Source: Curvibacter gracilis ATCC BAA-807 (GTDB lineage: Bacteria > Pseudomonadota > Gammaproteobacteria > Burkholderiales > Burkholderiaceae_C). Taken from it: a stretch of 64,000 bases of DNA. This document shows positions 53,257-62,301 of the stretch, piece by piece. The stretch lies in the NCBI RefSeq assembly GCF_000518645.1, contig NZ_JADZ01000012.1:62001-126000 (forward strand), given 5' to 3'. Every line of letters starts with the position of its first letter. Position 1 is the stretch's first letter. A program made the position numbers and the translations under genes. Under the pieces are notes generated by a model. It was not told where the DNA came from. It made no database searches and saw only the letters and a list, made by a program, of their open reading frames with translations.

Positions 53257-55239
53257 TCAACCCTTGGCCGTCGAACCCCGCTTGGCCTGGTCCGCCTCCA
53301 GCGCGCAGTTCACGGCATCGCGGAACGACTCCACCACCATCACCCCCGGGGGCGCCTGGGTGTGTGTGGCCTGGCCGGTCACCCAGGCGGGCAGCTGCAC
53401 CTGGATCAGGTTGGCCTGGGGCAGGTCTTGCTGCAGCTGCAGCACCAGGGTCTGGGTGGCGGCCTCGGATTCGCCGCTCTGGATGAAGACCCGGGCCACG
53501 CTGTCGGTGCGGGCCTCGGGCGGGGCCGCATCGGTGTCGGTCACCGACATGTGGCGCGCGTCCAGGCCAGCGTCGCGCAGGGCGCGGGTCAGCAGCTCGG
53601 TCATCATTTCGTCGCCGATGCTGCCCTGGCCGATGCACAGGTTCAGCGAGCCGGTGGGCACGCTCAGCGGGCCTTGCCAGCGGCCCATCTCGGCCTCGCG
53701 CTGGCGGCGCAAGGCCACGCCGGGGCTGCTCAGGTCCAGCACCGTGTGCGCCTCGCCACGCTGTCGGCGGCGCGGTTTGCCGTCCAGCGCGCCGATCACA
53801 TCCACCACCACCTGTTGCATGCGCTGGGCTTGTTCGGGGCTGATCAGGCCCAGTTCGTGGTCGCGGGCTGCCAGTTGCAGGGCCGGCAGCACGATGTTGT
53901 CGCAGTAGCTGGCAAAGCTTTTTTTCTTCAGGTAGGCGCGGGCCTGGGCGATCAGGTCGTGCGCGTCGCCCGACAGGGTGCGCTGGTAGAAGCGCTGCGG
54001 GCGTGTCAGCGAGGGCCCGTCGCCCAGCAGGATGTCAAGAAACTTCAGCGAGGGCACATAGCGCCCGGCCACCAGCAGGCACAGGGTCAGCGGGGTGGCC
54101 AGCAGCAGGCCCACCGGGCCCCACAACGCACTCCAGAAGATGGCCGCAATCACCACCGACAGCGGCGACAGGCCCGTGCTGTGCCCGTACAGCAGGGGCT
54201 CGACCACCTGGGCGGCCAGCACCTCGACCACCAGGAAGGCGGTCAGCGTCAGCAGCATCAGCGTCCAGCCGGGCTCCACCGCGGCGCCCAGCAGCACGGC
54301 GGGCACGGCCGCGATCAGCACGCCGATGTAGGGCACGAAGCGCATCAGCGCCGTCAGCACGCCCCACAGCATGGCGTGCGGCAGGTCGATGGCCCACAGG
54401 GCCAGCCACACCACCGCCCCCACGCCGAAGTTGACCGCAAACTGCGACACGAAGTAGCGCGACAGGCGCGCGCCCACATCGTTGAGCACCTCGGTGCTGG
54501 CGCGCAGGTCGTGCCCGCCGATCAGGCGCAGCAGGCGGTCGCGCAGCGATTCATGCTCCAGCAGGGTGAACAGCATCACGATCAGCACGATGCCCGCGGT
54601 GGCCAGCGGCTCCCACAGCGAGCCGGCCAGGTGGGACAACACGCTCAGCGAGGTGGGCGGCGGCGGGTAGACCTCGACCTGCACGCGCTCGCCGTTGGTA
54701 CTGCCATTGATGTTGGCCTTGAGCCGGCTGGCGGCATTGCGGCTGGGCGTTGGGCGCTCGGGCTCGCTCAGGTGCTTGAACAGGCGCCCGGCCGTGCCCT
54801 GCAGCGAGTCCATGCGGTCCACGGTCAGCTCTTTCACGGTGGCCACCTTGGCGCGTATCGACGATTCGTACTGCGGCAGGCTGGCGGTCATGTCCACCAG
54901 TTGCAGGCCCAGCATCACGGCCAGGGCGGCCATGCCGGCGCACAGGCTGCCCACGGCGGTCAGCACCGCGGGGGTGGCGGGCAGGCCGATGTGGCGCAGG
55001 CGCCTGACCAGGGGGGCGATCAGCAGGCTCAGCATGGCGGCCAGGGCCACCGGCACCAGCACCTCGCGCGCCAGGTACAGCAGGCCCAGCACGATGGCGC
55101 AGGACACCAGCGGGCTGGTGCTCAGGCCGCTGCGCCAGTGCTCGGCCTGTGGACGGGGAGTGGGGTCGACGGGAGAGGTCACTCTGGTGCGATCGGCTGG
55201 TTTGGGTTGATGGACGGCATCGAATTGATGCTGGATCAT
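53257..55239 (-). CDS. AI-2E family transporter (PerM/TqsA-like) with long cytoplasmic tail
   Basis: A 660-residue membrane protein. Seven or eight hydrophobic segments lie in the first 400 residues. The family stretches are RYFVSQFAVNFGVGAVVWL, ALWGPVGLLLATPLTLCLLV and LRFVPYIGVLIAAVPAVLLG-like sequence. After about residue 425 a soluble region of over 200 residues follows (AREDLIAQARAYLKKK-like, SVPTGSLNLCIGQGSIGDEM), which is not part of the usual 350-residue family. Start at ATG 55239 is my choice. It may export autoinducer-2-like compounds or act as an Na+/H+ antiporter, both known for the family. Confidence 0.85.
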   Translation of the reverse strand: MIQHQFDAVHQPKPADRTRVTSPVDPTPRPQAEHWRSGLSTSPLVSCAIVLGLLYLAREVLVPVALAAMLSLLIAPLVRRLRHIGLPATPAVLTAVGSLCAGMAALAVMLGLQLVDMTASLPQYESSIRAKVATVKELTVDRMDSLQGTAGRLFKHLSEPERPTPSRNAASRLKANINGSTNGERVQVEVYPPPPTSLSVLSHLAGSLWEPLATAGIVLIVMLFTLLEHESLRDRLLRLIGGHDLRASTEVLNDVGARLSRYFVSQFAVNFGVGAVVWLALWAIDLPHAMLWGVLTALMRFVPYIGVLIAAVPAVLLGAAVEPGWTLMLLTLTAFLVVEVLAAQVVEPLLYGHSTGLSPLSVVIAAIFWSALWGPVGLLLATPLTLCLLVAGRYVPSLKFLDILLGDGPSLTRPQRFYQRTLSGDAHDLIAQARAYLKKKSFASYCDNIVLPALQLAARDHELGLISPEQAQRMQQVVVDVIGALDGKPRRRQRGEAHTVLDLSSPGVALRRQREAEMGRWQGPLSVPTGSLNLCIGQGSIGDEMMTELLTRALRDAGLDARHMSVTDTDAAPPEARTDSVARVFIQSGESEAATQTLVLQLQQDLPQANLIQVQLPAWVTGQATHTQAPPGVMVVESFRDAVNCALEADQAKRGSTAKG

Positions 55240-55442
55240 AACGAGCACCTGCTCTGTGCCGCCCGGCGGCAAAGCCCTCCCGCAGCCATGCCCATCGTGA
55301 ATACCAGCTAGTGCAAGGGTGTACTGGGCCGCGCCGGTGCCGGCGGCGGACAATCGCGGGCGATCCAGGGGCTGGCGGGCGCACAGTCTGCCCGGCCGGC
55401 CTTCATTCCGAACCACCTCACGAACCTCAAGAGCGCTGACGC

Positions 55443-56138
55443 ATGAGCACACCCATCACCGGCATTTCTTCCATGGCCACCCGCCTGCTTCTGGCCGACC
55501 TGGCCACGGCCTACCAGCAACAGTTCCAGGTGCCGGTGCAGTTCGAATCCCTGGGCGGTGTCGAGGCCGCCAAAAAAGTGCAGCAGGGCGAGGCGGTCGA
55601 TCTGGTGGTGCTGGCCAGCGATGCCATCGACAAGCTGATGGCCGGGGGCTTTCTGCTGCCCGCCAGCCGGCGTGACCTGGTGCAGTCGTCGGTGGCCATC
55701 GCCGTGCGCGCCGGCGCGGCCCTGCCCGACGTGAGCAGCGAGGCGGCCCTGCGCGCCAGCGTGCTGGCCGCGCGCAGCATCGGCTACTCCACCGGCCCCA
55801 GTGGCACGGCCTTGATCCAGCTGTTCGAGCGCTGGGGCCTGGGCGAGACCCTGAAAGACCGCCTGGTGCAGGCCCGCCCCGGCGTGCCGGTGGGCAGCCT
55901 GGTGGCGCAGGGCGAGGTGGAGCTGGGCTTTCAGCAGCTCAGCGAGCTCAAGGACCTGCCCGGCATCACCTTGCTGGGCGGCATGCCCCCGGGGCTGGAG
56001 ATCGTCACCACCTTCACCGGGGCGGTGCGCGTGGGCGCCGCCCAGGCCGATGCGGCCCAGGCCGTGCTCGATTTCATGAGCGCGCCGGCGCAGACCGCGC
56101 TCAAAGAGCGCCACGGCATGGAAGCCGCGCAGGCCTGA
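55443..56138 (+). CDS. substrate-binding-domain protein (ModA-like) without signal peptide
   Basis: A 231-residue type II periplasmic-binding-protein fold. GISSMATRLLLADLATAYQQ (7-26) is like the start of a mature ModA protein, with GEAVDLVVLASDAIDKLM and ARSIGYSTGPSGTALIQLFER. No N-terminal signal is seen, so it should be cytoplasmic, unlike true molybdate receptors. Such proteins are frequent orphans in Burkholderiales; perhaps a cytoplasmic ligand sensor. Confidence 0.8.
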   Translation: MSTPITGISSMATRLLLADLATAYQQQFQVPVQFESLGGVEAAKKVQQGEAVDLVVLASDAIDKLMAGGFLLPASRRDLVQSSVAIAVRAGAALPDVSSEAALRASVLAARSIGYSTGPSGTALIQLFERWGLGETLKDRLVQARPGVPVGSLVAQGEVELGFQQLSELKDLPGITLLGGMPPGLEIVTTFTGAVRVGAAQADAAQAVLDFMSAPAQTALKERHGMEAAQA

Positions 56139-56163
56139 TCACGGCAAAGCGGGTTGGCCCGGC

Positions 56164-56856
56164 TCAGTCCAGCACCTGCCCGTCGTGCTCCACGTACGGG
56201 TGGTAAGGCCCGGTGCCGCTGTGCGAGGCCTCGGCGGCGGGGATGAAGGCGCCGCGCTTCACGTCGAACACGTTCACCTGGCCTTGCTCGATCACATAGT
56301 GCCAGCCGTTCAGGGTCAGGCGCCCGGCCTCGACCTCGCGGCGCACCATGGGGTAGTCCATCAGGCGCTCCAGTTGCAGCACCACCGAGCGCTCTTCGGT
56401 GCGGCGCAGCGCCTCGGCGCAGGCCTGCACCGGCAGCTGCGCCTCTTGCAGCAGCTCCAGCCAACTGCTCAGGGCGCGTGCTTCGTCGGGCACGCCCTCG
56501 TAGGCTGCCCGCACCGCCCCGCAGTGGCTGTGGCCGCACACGATGATGCGCTCCACCTGCAGCGTCAGCACCGCGTATTCCACCGCCGCCATGGTGCCGT
56601 GCAGGCCCCGTGAGCCGTCGTAGGGCGGCACCAGGGCCCCTACATTGCGCACCAGAAACAGCTCACCCGGGCCGGCCCCGGTCAGCAGGTGGGGCACCAG
56701 GCGTGAGTCGGAGCAGCCGATGAACAGGGTCTTGGGGTGCTGCCCCTGGGCCACCAGGTCTTGAAAGCGTTGCTGGTGCAGGGGAAAGTAGTCCGACTGA
56801 AAGCGCCTGAGGCGCTGCAGCAACTCGTCGGGCGGCGAGGCGTCGGTCGGGGGCAT
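56164..56856 (-). CDS. beta-class carbonic anhydrase
   Basis: A 230-residue beta carbonic anhydrase. Zinc ligands are Cys48, His109 and Cys112 with Asp50 of the CSDSR motif; the second motif reads CGHSHCGAV. It interconverts CO2 and bicarbonate in the cytoplasm, which supports carboxylases such as the accA-dependent enzyme. It converges with the ModA-like gene, 25 bases apart. Confidence 0.95.
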   Translation of the reverse strand: MPPTDASPPDELLQRLRRFQSDYFPLHQQRFQDLVAQGQHPKTLFIGCSDSRLVPHLLTGAGPGELFLVRNVGALVPPYDGSRGLHGTMAAVEYAVLTLQVERIIVCGHSHCGAVRAAYEGVPDEARALSSWLELLQEAQLPVQACAEALRRTEERSVVLQLERLMDYPMVRREVEAGRLTLNGWHYVIEQGQVNVFDVKRGAFIPAAEASHSGTGPYHPYVEHDGQVLD

Positions 56857-57027
56857 GGCGGTGTCCTGGGGGCCTTGGGTGGGTGATGAAAGGCATTGAC
56901 ATGCAACGCCTGATTTTCAAGTTCCACTGATTCTGGCGCCCATCCGGTGGATTCCCTCAGGGGTCGGATGGCGCTTTTTTGCCCTGGATCAAGGGCCTGC
57001 CGCGTCAGCGGCGGGCCGGGCCCGGCC

Positions 57028-58002
57028 TCATTCAGGCTTGATGCCGGCCTCGCGGACCACCTTGGCCCATTTGGCGATTTCGGAGCGCTGGTGGGCCGCC
57101 AACTGGGCTGGCCCGGCCACGATGGGCTCCATGCCCAGGGCGCGCATGCGGGCCTGAACCTCAGGCAGGTTGAACACGCGCATCGCCTCGGTGGCCAGCA
57201 GGGCCTGGATGTCGGCTGGCAGGCCGCCGGGCGCAAAAATGGCCAGCCAGGAGTCGGCCTCGAAGCCCTTCAGCCCCTGCTCGGCCAGGGTCGGGATGTC
57301 GGGCGCCGAGGCGCTGCGGCGCAGGCTGGTGATGCCCAGGGCGCGCAGCTTGCCTTCGCGGATCGAGGGCAGGGCCGAGGGCAGGTTGTCGAACATCAGC
57401 CCGATGTGCCCCGCCAGCAGGTCGGGCACGGCCATGGCGCGGCCCCGGTAGGGCACGTGGTTGAGCTTCACGCCCGCCATGGCGTTGAACATCTCGCCCG
57501 CCACATGGGGCGAGGTGCCGATGCCCGGCGTGCCGTAGCTCAGCTGGCCCGGCTGGGCCTTGGCCAGCGCCACCAGCTCGCCCACGTTGCGGGCCGGTAC
57601 CGAGGGGTGCACCACCAGCACATTGGGAGTGGAGGCGACCAGCACGATGGGCGTGAAGTCCTTCACCATGTCAAACGGCAGGTGAGGGAAGACCGAGCCG
57701 TTGATCGAGTGCGTGGCAATGCCGCCCATCATCACGGTGTAGCCGTCGGGTTTGGCCCGGGCCACGGTTTCGCCGCCCAGATTGCCCCCGGCGCCGGGCT
57801 TGTTGTCCACCACCAGGGGCTGGCCCAGCGAGAAATGCTCGGCCAGCAGGCGCGCCAGGGTGTCGGGCACGCCGCCGGGCGGAAAGCCCACCACGATGTG
57901 CACCGGCCGCTCGGGGTAGCGCGCGGTCTGGGCCTGGGCCGGGTTGAAGGAACTCCCTAGAGCTGCTGCCATGAGGGCCAGCCCGATTTTCTTGAACTTC
58001 AT
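57028..58002 (-). CDS. tripartite tricarboxylate (Bug) family periplasmic receptor
   Basis: A 324-residue solute-binding protein. The signal ends near AQAQTA (about 25), and VHIVVGFPPGGVPDTLARLL opens the mature domain. No TctA/TctB genes are near. It is the second orphan Bug protein of the window. Ligand is unknown; family ligands are mostly carboxylates and amino acids. Confidence 0.9.
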   Translation of the reverse strand: MKFKKIGLALMAAALGSSFNPAQAQTARYPERPVHIVVGFPPGGVPDTLARLLAEHFSLGQPLVVDNKPGAGGNLGGETVARAKPDGYTVMMGGIATHSINGSVFPHLPFDMVKDFTPIVLVASTPNVLVVHPSVPARNVGELVALAKAQPGQLSYGTPGIGTSPHVAGEMFNAMAGVKLNHVPYRGRAMAVPDLLAGHIGLMFDNLPSALPSIREGKLRALGITSLRRSASAPDIPTLAEQGLKGFEADSWLAIFAPGGLPADIQALLATEAMRVFNLPEVQARMRALGMEPIVAGPAQLAAHQRSEIAKWAKVVREAGIKPE

Positions 58003-58128
58003 GTGTCGATATCCGGAATGAAAAAGCCCGCGGCCCAGAGCGTGTTGTCACGCCCTGGCCGGGGCCGGTCGATTATCCAGGGTGGCGTGGCGTGATCACG
58101 TGCGGGGTGGCTTTTCTGCAGCGTGATC

Positions 58129-59658
58129 TCACAGGGCCTGCATCAGCCTGGACAAGCGCTGGATCAGCGGCGCAAACAGCTCGGACGAGGTGTTGCCATA
58201 GCCCAGCACCAGGCCGTTGTCGGCCGGCCCGGGCGGCAGGGCAAAACCCGACAACGCCGACGGGGCCATGCCCTGCTGGCGTGCCTGCTCGGCCACGGCC
58301 TGGTCGGGCCACCGGGGCCCGAAGCGCACGCACAGGTGCAGCCCGCATTGGCCGCCCTCGATCTGGTGCGGCACGGCCAGGTGCTGCTGCAAGGCGCTGC
58401 GCAACGCACTCTGCCGGCTGCGGTACAGGCGGCGCATGCGCCCCAGGTGGCGCGCAAACTCGCCGCTTTCCATGAACTGCGCCAGCGCCAGCTGGCTGTG
58501 GCGCTGGCCGCCGCGCAGCAGCTCGCCCAGCGGCCCCTGCAGGCCCGGCAGCAAGGCCTCGGGCAGCACCAGAAAGCCCAGGCGCAACGAGGGGAACAGG
58601 GTCTTGCTGAAGGTGCCCACATACAGCACCGGCGCCTGCGGCACCAGGCCCTGCAGGGCGCCGATCGATTCGCCGGCATGGCGGAACTCGCTGTCGTAGT
58701 CGTCCTCGATCAGCCAGCAGCCGTGGCGGCGCGCCTGCTCCATCAGCTGCAGGCGGCGCGCTGCGCTCAGCACCGCGCCGGTGGGGTACTGGTGCGAGGG
58801 CGTGACGTAGATCAGCCGCGGTGGGTGGCGGGCCCAGTCCAGCTCGGTGGCGCACAGGCCCTCGCGGTCCACCGGCAGCGGGTGCAGTGTCAGGTCGGCG
58901 GCGCGCAGGGCGGCCTTGGCGCCGCGGTAGCCCGGGTTCTCCACCCAGGCCCGGTCGCCGGGGTTGCTCAGCAGGCGCGCGCACAGCGACAGGGCCTCCT
59001 GGGCGCCTTCGGTGATCACCACCTGCTCAGGGCTGCAGCGCACGCCCCGGGCCACGCTCAGGTGGCGGGCCACGGCTGCGCGCAGGGCCGGCTCGCCCAA
59101 TGGCTCGCCATAGGCCAGCGCGGCGGGCCCGGCCTGGGTGATGGCCCGGTCCAGCGCGCGGCGCCAGGCCGCCAGCGGAAAGTGCGACAGGGCCGGCACC
59201 CCGGGCCGCAGCGGCAGCCCGAACTGGGTGCCGGCCCCGGTGGGCTGGATGTGGGCCAGGCGCTGGGCCAAGCGCTGGGCCAAGGGGTGTGGCAGGGTCG
59301 GGCTGCCTGGGGTGGCAGTTTCTTCGGCGCGAGGCCTGCCGCGTGCCGTGGTGGCCGCCGGCCGGGCCAGGGCCGCCACCCGCGTGCCCTGCCGGTCGGG
59401 CTGCAGATAGCCTTCGGCGCTGAGCTGCTCGTAGGCCGCGATCACGGTGTTGCGCGACACCCCCAGGCCCTCGGCCAGGGCGCGCGAGCCGGGCAGGCGG
59501 CTGCCCGGCGCCAGGCGCCCCGCCAGGATGGCCTGCTGCAGGCGGCGGTGCAGCTGGCGCTGCAGCGGCTCGGCCCCGGGGTGGCGCTGCAGGGTGGCCT
59601 CCAGCAGCACTTGGGGCATCAGCGGGGCAGGGGGCGTCGGGGTGGCTGGCATGGGCAA
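58129..59658 (-). CDS. MocR-type PLP-dependent regulator (PdxR-like)
   Basis: A 509-residue GntR/aminotransferase fusion. The winged helix comprises LAPGSRLPGSRALAEGLGVS and TVIAAYEQLSAEGYL (about 54-90). The Lys of the PLP site is in LYVGTFSKTLFPSLRLGF. SHQYPTG and DYDSEFRH are classic aminotransferase landmarks. No pdx genes are adjacent; the divergent GNAT gene, about 160 bases away, is a possible target. Confidence 0.92.
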   Translation of the reverse strand: MPMPATPTPPAPLMPQVLLEATLQRHPGAEPLQRQLHRRLQQAILAGRLAPGSRLPGSRALAEGLGVSRNTVIAAYEQLSAEGYLQPDRQGTRVAALARPAATTARGRPRAEETATPGSPTLPHPLAQRLAQRLAHIQPTGAGTQFGLPLRPGVPALSHFPLAAWRRALDRAITQAGPAALAYGEPLGEPALRAAVARHLSVARGVRCSPEQVVITEGAQEALSLCARLLSNPGDRAWVENPGYRGAKAALRAADLTLHPLPVDREGLCATELDWARHPPRLIYVTPSHQYPTGAVLSAARRLQLMEQARRHGCWLIEDDYDSEFRHAGESIGALQGLVPQAPVLYVGTFSKTLFPSLRLGFLVLPEALLPGLQGPLGELLRGGQRHSQLALAQFMESGEFARHLGRMRRLYRSRQSALRSALQQHLAVPHQIEGGQCGLHLCVRFGPRWPDQAVAEQARQQGMAPSALSGFALPPGPADNGLVLGYGNTSSELFAPLIQRLSRLMQAL

Positions 59659-59820
59659 GGGGTCGGTGGCAAGCCAGGGTGGCGTGGCTCTGTCAAAACG
59701 ATGGGCCGTGGCACTTTTTGAGGTGCCACCTTCGGGCTACTGTAGCGTACCCGGCAGCGCTCTTCTGGCCCTGCTCGGGTTGTTCAACCCGGCAACCCGC
59801 CTATCAAAAGGAACCCCTCC

Positions 59821-60417
59821 ATGGCCCTCTGGCCCACCCCGATCACGCTTCAAGGCGCCGCCTGCTCGCTGGAGCCCCTGCACCCCGACCACCACGACGA
59901 ACTGGTGGCCGCCACCCTGGACGGCGAGCTCTGGAAGCTCTGGTACACCGCTGTGCCCAGCCCCGAGGGCATGGCCGCCGAGATCCAGCGCCGGCTCGAC
60001 CTGCAGGCCAAGGGCGCCATGCTGCCCTTCACCACCCGCGACGCCAGCGGCCGGGTGGCGGGCATGACCAGCTACATGAACATCGATGCCGGCAACCGCC
60101 GTGTCGAGATCGGCTCGACCTGGACCCGGGCGGCGGCGCAGCGCGGCCCGTTCAACACCGAGTGCAAGCTGCTCTTGCTGGGCCACGCCTTCGAGGCGCT
60201 GGACTGCATCGCGGTCGAGTTCCGCACCCATTTCTTCAACCAGCAAAGCCGGCGCGCCATCGAGCGCCTGGGCGCCAAGCTCGATGGGGTGTTGCGCAGC
60301 CACCAGCGCGCCGCCAACGGCACCCTGCGCGACACCTGCGTCTACAGCATCACCCAGGCCGAATGGCCCACCGTCAAGACCCATCTGCGCTGGCAGCTCG
60401 ACAAACCCCGGGCCTGA
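59821..60417 (+). CDS. GNAT family N-acetyltransferase (RimJ/RimL-like)
   Basis: A 198-residue acetyltransferase_3 family protein. GAACSLEPLHPDHHDELVAA (about 11-30) is the usual start, and NTECKLLLLGHAFEALDCIAVEF and NQQSRRAIERLGAKLDGVLR are the motif A/B parts. It acts on an N-terminal or small-molecule amine. Divergent from a MocR gene, whose ligand-linked control is plausible. Confidence 0.9.
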   Translation: MALWPTPITLQGAACSLEPLHPDHHDELVAATLDGELWKLWYTAVPSPEGMAAEIQRRLDLQAKGAMLPFTTRDASGRVAGMTSYMNIDAGNRRVEIGSTWTRAAAQRGPFNTECKLLLLGHAFEALDCIAVEFRTHFFNQQSRRAIERLGAKLDGVLRSHQRAANGTLRDTCVYSITQAEWPTVKTHLRWQLDKPRA

Positions 60418-60458
60418 CGGACACCGGGCCTGAAACAGCCCGGGCCTGCCGGACCCCA

Positions 60459-61127
60459 TCAGCCCCCGGCGTAGCGCCCGGGGCGGTGGCTGATCCACAA
60501 AAACACGCCCATCACCACCGCGGCCAGCACCGAGTAGGCCACGCGCTCCAGCGGCACCACCCACAGGGCCGCCAGCAGCACGCTGCAATCGATCGCCAAC
60601 TGCACCTTGCCGGCGCGCAGGCCGTAGCGTTGCTGGGCATGCAAGGCCACGATGGTGGCCCCACCGAGGCTGGACTTGTGGCGGGCCAGAAACAGGCAGC
60701 CGGTGCCCAGCAGCAACCCGCCCAGCACCGCGGCGAACAGCGGGTGCAGGTAGTCGACCCGCATCACGTGGGGGAACAGCTCGGTCAGCAGCGACAGCAG
60801 GGCCACCGAGCCAAAGGTCTTGAGCGTGAACTCCCGGCCCATGCGGGTCCAGGCAAACCAGTAGAAGGGCAGGTTCACCACGAAGAACAGCTTGCCGAAA
60901 GACAGGCCGGTGGCGTAGTGCAGCAAGAAGCTGATGCCCGCCGTGCCGCCGATCAGCAGGCCCGCCTGGTTGAACAGCATCAGCGCCATGGCCACGAACA
61001 GCGTGCCCGCAAACAGGGCCTGGGCGTCTTCGAAGGCACCGTGGCGCAGCGGTGCGGAAGATAGGGCGGGCGAGCCGGTGGGCAGGGCGCCAGGCGCCAG
61101 GTGAGAGGTCGACGATGAGGGTGTCAT
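60459..61127 (-). CDS. YitT-family membrane protein
   Basis: A 222-residue protein with five hydrophobic segments. Landmarks are LIGGTAGISFLLHYATGLSFG (about 46-66) and PFYWFAWTRMGREF, typical of the YitT/DUF161 N-terminal unit; the C-terminal DUF2179 cyclic-di-AMP-like domain is absent. Role unknown. It converges with the GNAT gene. Confidence 0.88.
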   Translation of the reverse strand: MTPSSSTSHLAPGALPTGSPALSSAPLRHGAFEDAQALFAGTLFVAMALMLFNQAGLLIGGTAGISFLLHYATGLSFGKLFFVVNLPFYWFAWTRMGREFTLKTFGSVALLSLLTELFPHVMRVDYLHPLFAAVLGGLLLGTGCLFLARHKSSLGGATIVALHAQQRYGLRAGKVQLAIDCSVLLAALWVVPLERVAYSVLAAVVMGVFLWISHRPGRYAGG

Positions 61128-61324
61128 GGCAGGGTCGGATCAGCAGCTATCGGGTGGACAGTGCACGCAGGGGAGGCGCCAGGCCCCTTGTGGGGGTCAC
61201 GGCATCAAGCCGCCTATTGTCGCCGGAATGCGTGAAAAACTCAGTAGAAACCCTAGCATTTGCCGTGCCTGAACCCGGGCCCTGATCTGGTGCATGATGG
61301 CTCGCCCGACCTGAAGCCCCTGCC

Positions 61325-62179
61325 ATGCCTGCTGCACCCGATTCCCTGCTCGACCCCGCCCGCCTGGTGGCGCTGGCCCTCGCCAACCCGGTCAATGCCG
61401 AGCTGATGCGCCGCCTGCCGGCCCTTGACCTGCCCCAGGGCCACCTCACGGCGGGCTGCCTGTTCCAGGCGGTGTGGAATGCGCACAGCGGGCGTGCACC
61501 GGGATGGGGTCAAAGAGCCTGTTCACGATCTCCCATGGGTCGCGCAGCGGTCTTTTCGGGATGGGATGCAAGGCGCGGTGCGCCGTCGATAGCCCGCCTA
61601 TCGACAAGCGCCGCAACGCCGCAGACCGCCCGAAAAGGCCACTGCCCGAAGGGTTGGAGCGAAATCGGGCGATTGGGCGCCCTAGCTGCTTGCATGGGCA
61701 CGAGCCCATGCGGCGCATCCAGGCCACCCACTCATCCCGATTGCGCTTCAACGCGGCCCATGCGAGATCGTGAACAGGCTCTTGCAGATTACGACGTGTT
61801 CTATTTCGACGACAACGACCTGTCCTGGCAGGCCGAAGACGCCGTGATCCAGCGTGTGCAGGCCGTGGTGGCCGACCTGGGCGTGACGGTGGAGGTGCGC
61901 AACCAGGCCCGGGTGCACCTGTGGTACCCGCAACGCTTCGGGCTGAGCTACCCGCGCCTGCGCGATTGCCGCGAGGGCATCGACCGCTACCTGATCGCCT
62001 GCACTTGCGTGGGGCTGAGCCTTGCTGACGGCGAACTGTACGCCCCCGACGGCCTGCACGACCTGGCGGCCGGGCGCCTGCGCCTCAACCCGCGTTGGGC
62101 CCAGCCGGCCCTGTTTGCCGCCAAGGCGGCCAGCTACCGGGCGCGCTGGCCGTGGCTGACCGTGCTGCCGCCAGGCTGA
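61325..62179 (+). pseudogene. DUF925-type nucleotidyltransferase interrupted by an in-frame 271-bp insertion
   Basis: The two halves match the nucleotidyltransferase_6 (DUF925) family: residues 1-62 with AGCLFQAVWNAHSGRAPG and residues from about 154 with DYDVFYFDDNDLSWQAEDAV. Between them lie about 90 residues of low-complexity type coded by the inserted element. Without them the protein would be about 194 residues, the usual length, and the join GRAPGWG-(Q)ADYDVF fits. The frame stays open through the element, so a longer protein may be made, but with an insertion next to the catalytic DxD it is likely inactive. Confidence 0.8.
61513..61783. mobile_element. 271-bp MITE-like element with 20-bp terminal inverted repeats
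   Basis: The ends AAGAGCCTGTTCACGATCTC and GAGATCGTGAACAGGCTCTT are perfect inverted copies. Inside are further palindromes (GTCGATAG / CTATCGAC; CTTTTCGGG / CCCGAAAAG). It has no gene of its own. A target duplication is not clear. It looks like a non-autonomous element derived from an insertion sequence. Confidence 0.85.
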
Positions 62180-62301
62180 TCCTGCGGCCGCCTTGATCTG
62201 ACGCAAGTCTGGCACGGGCCGGTTTCATGGATCCGTCATGCGCGCTGCCCAGACTGGGCTGCATTGGCATGGATCGGCCTGAGCCGGGATCAAGGAAACG
62301 C

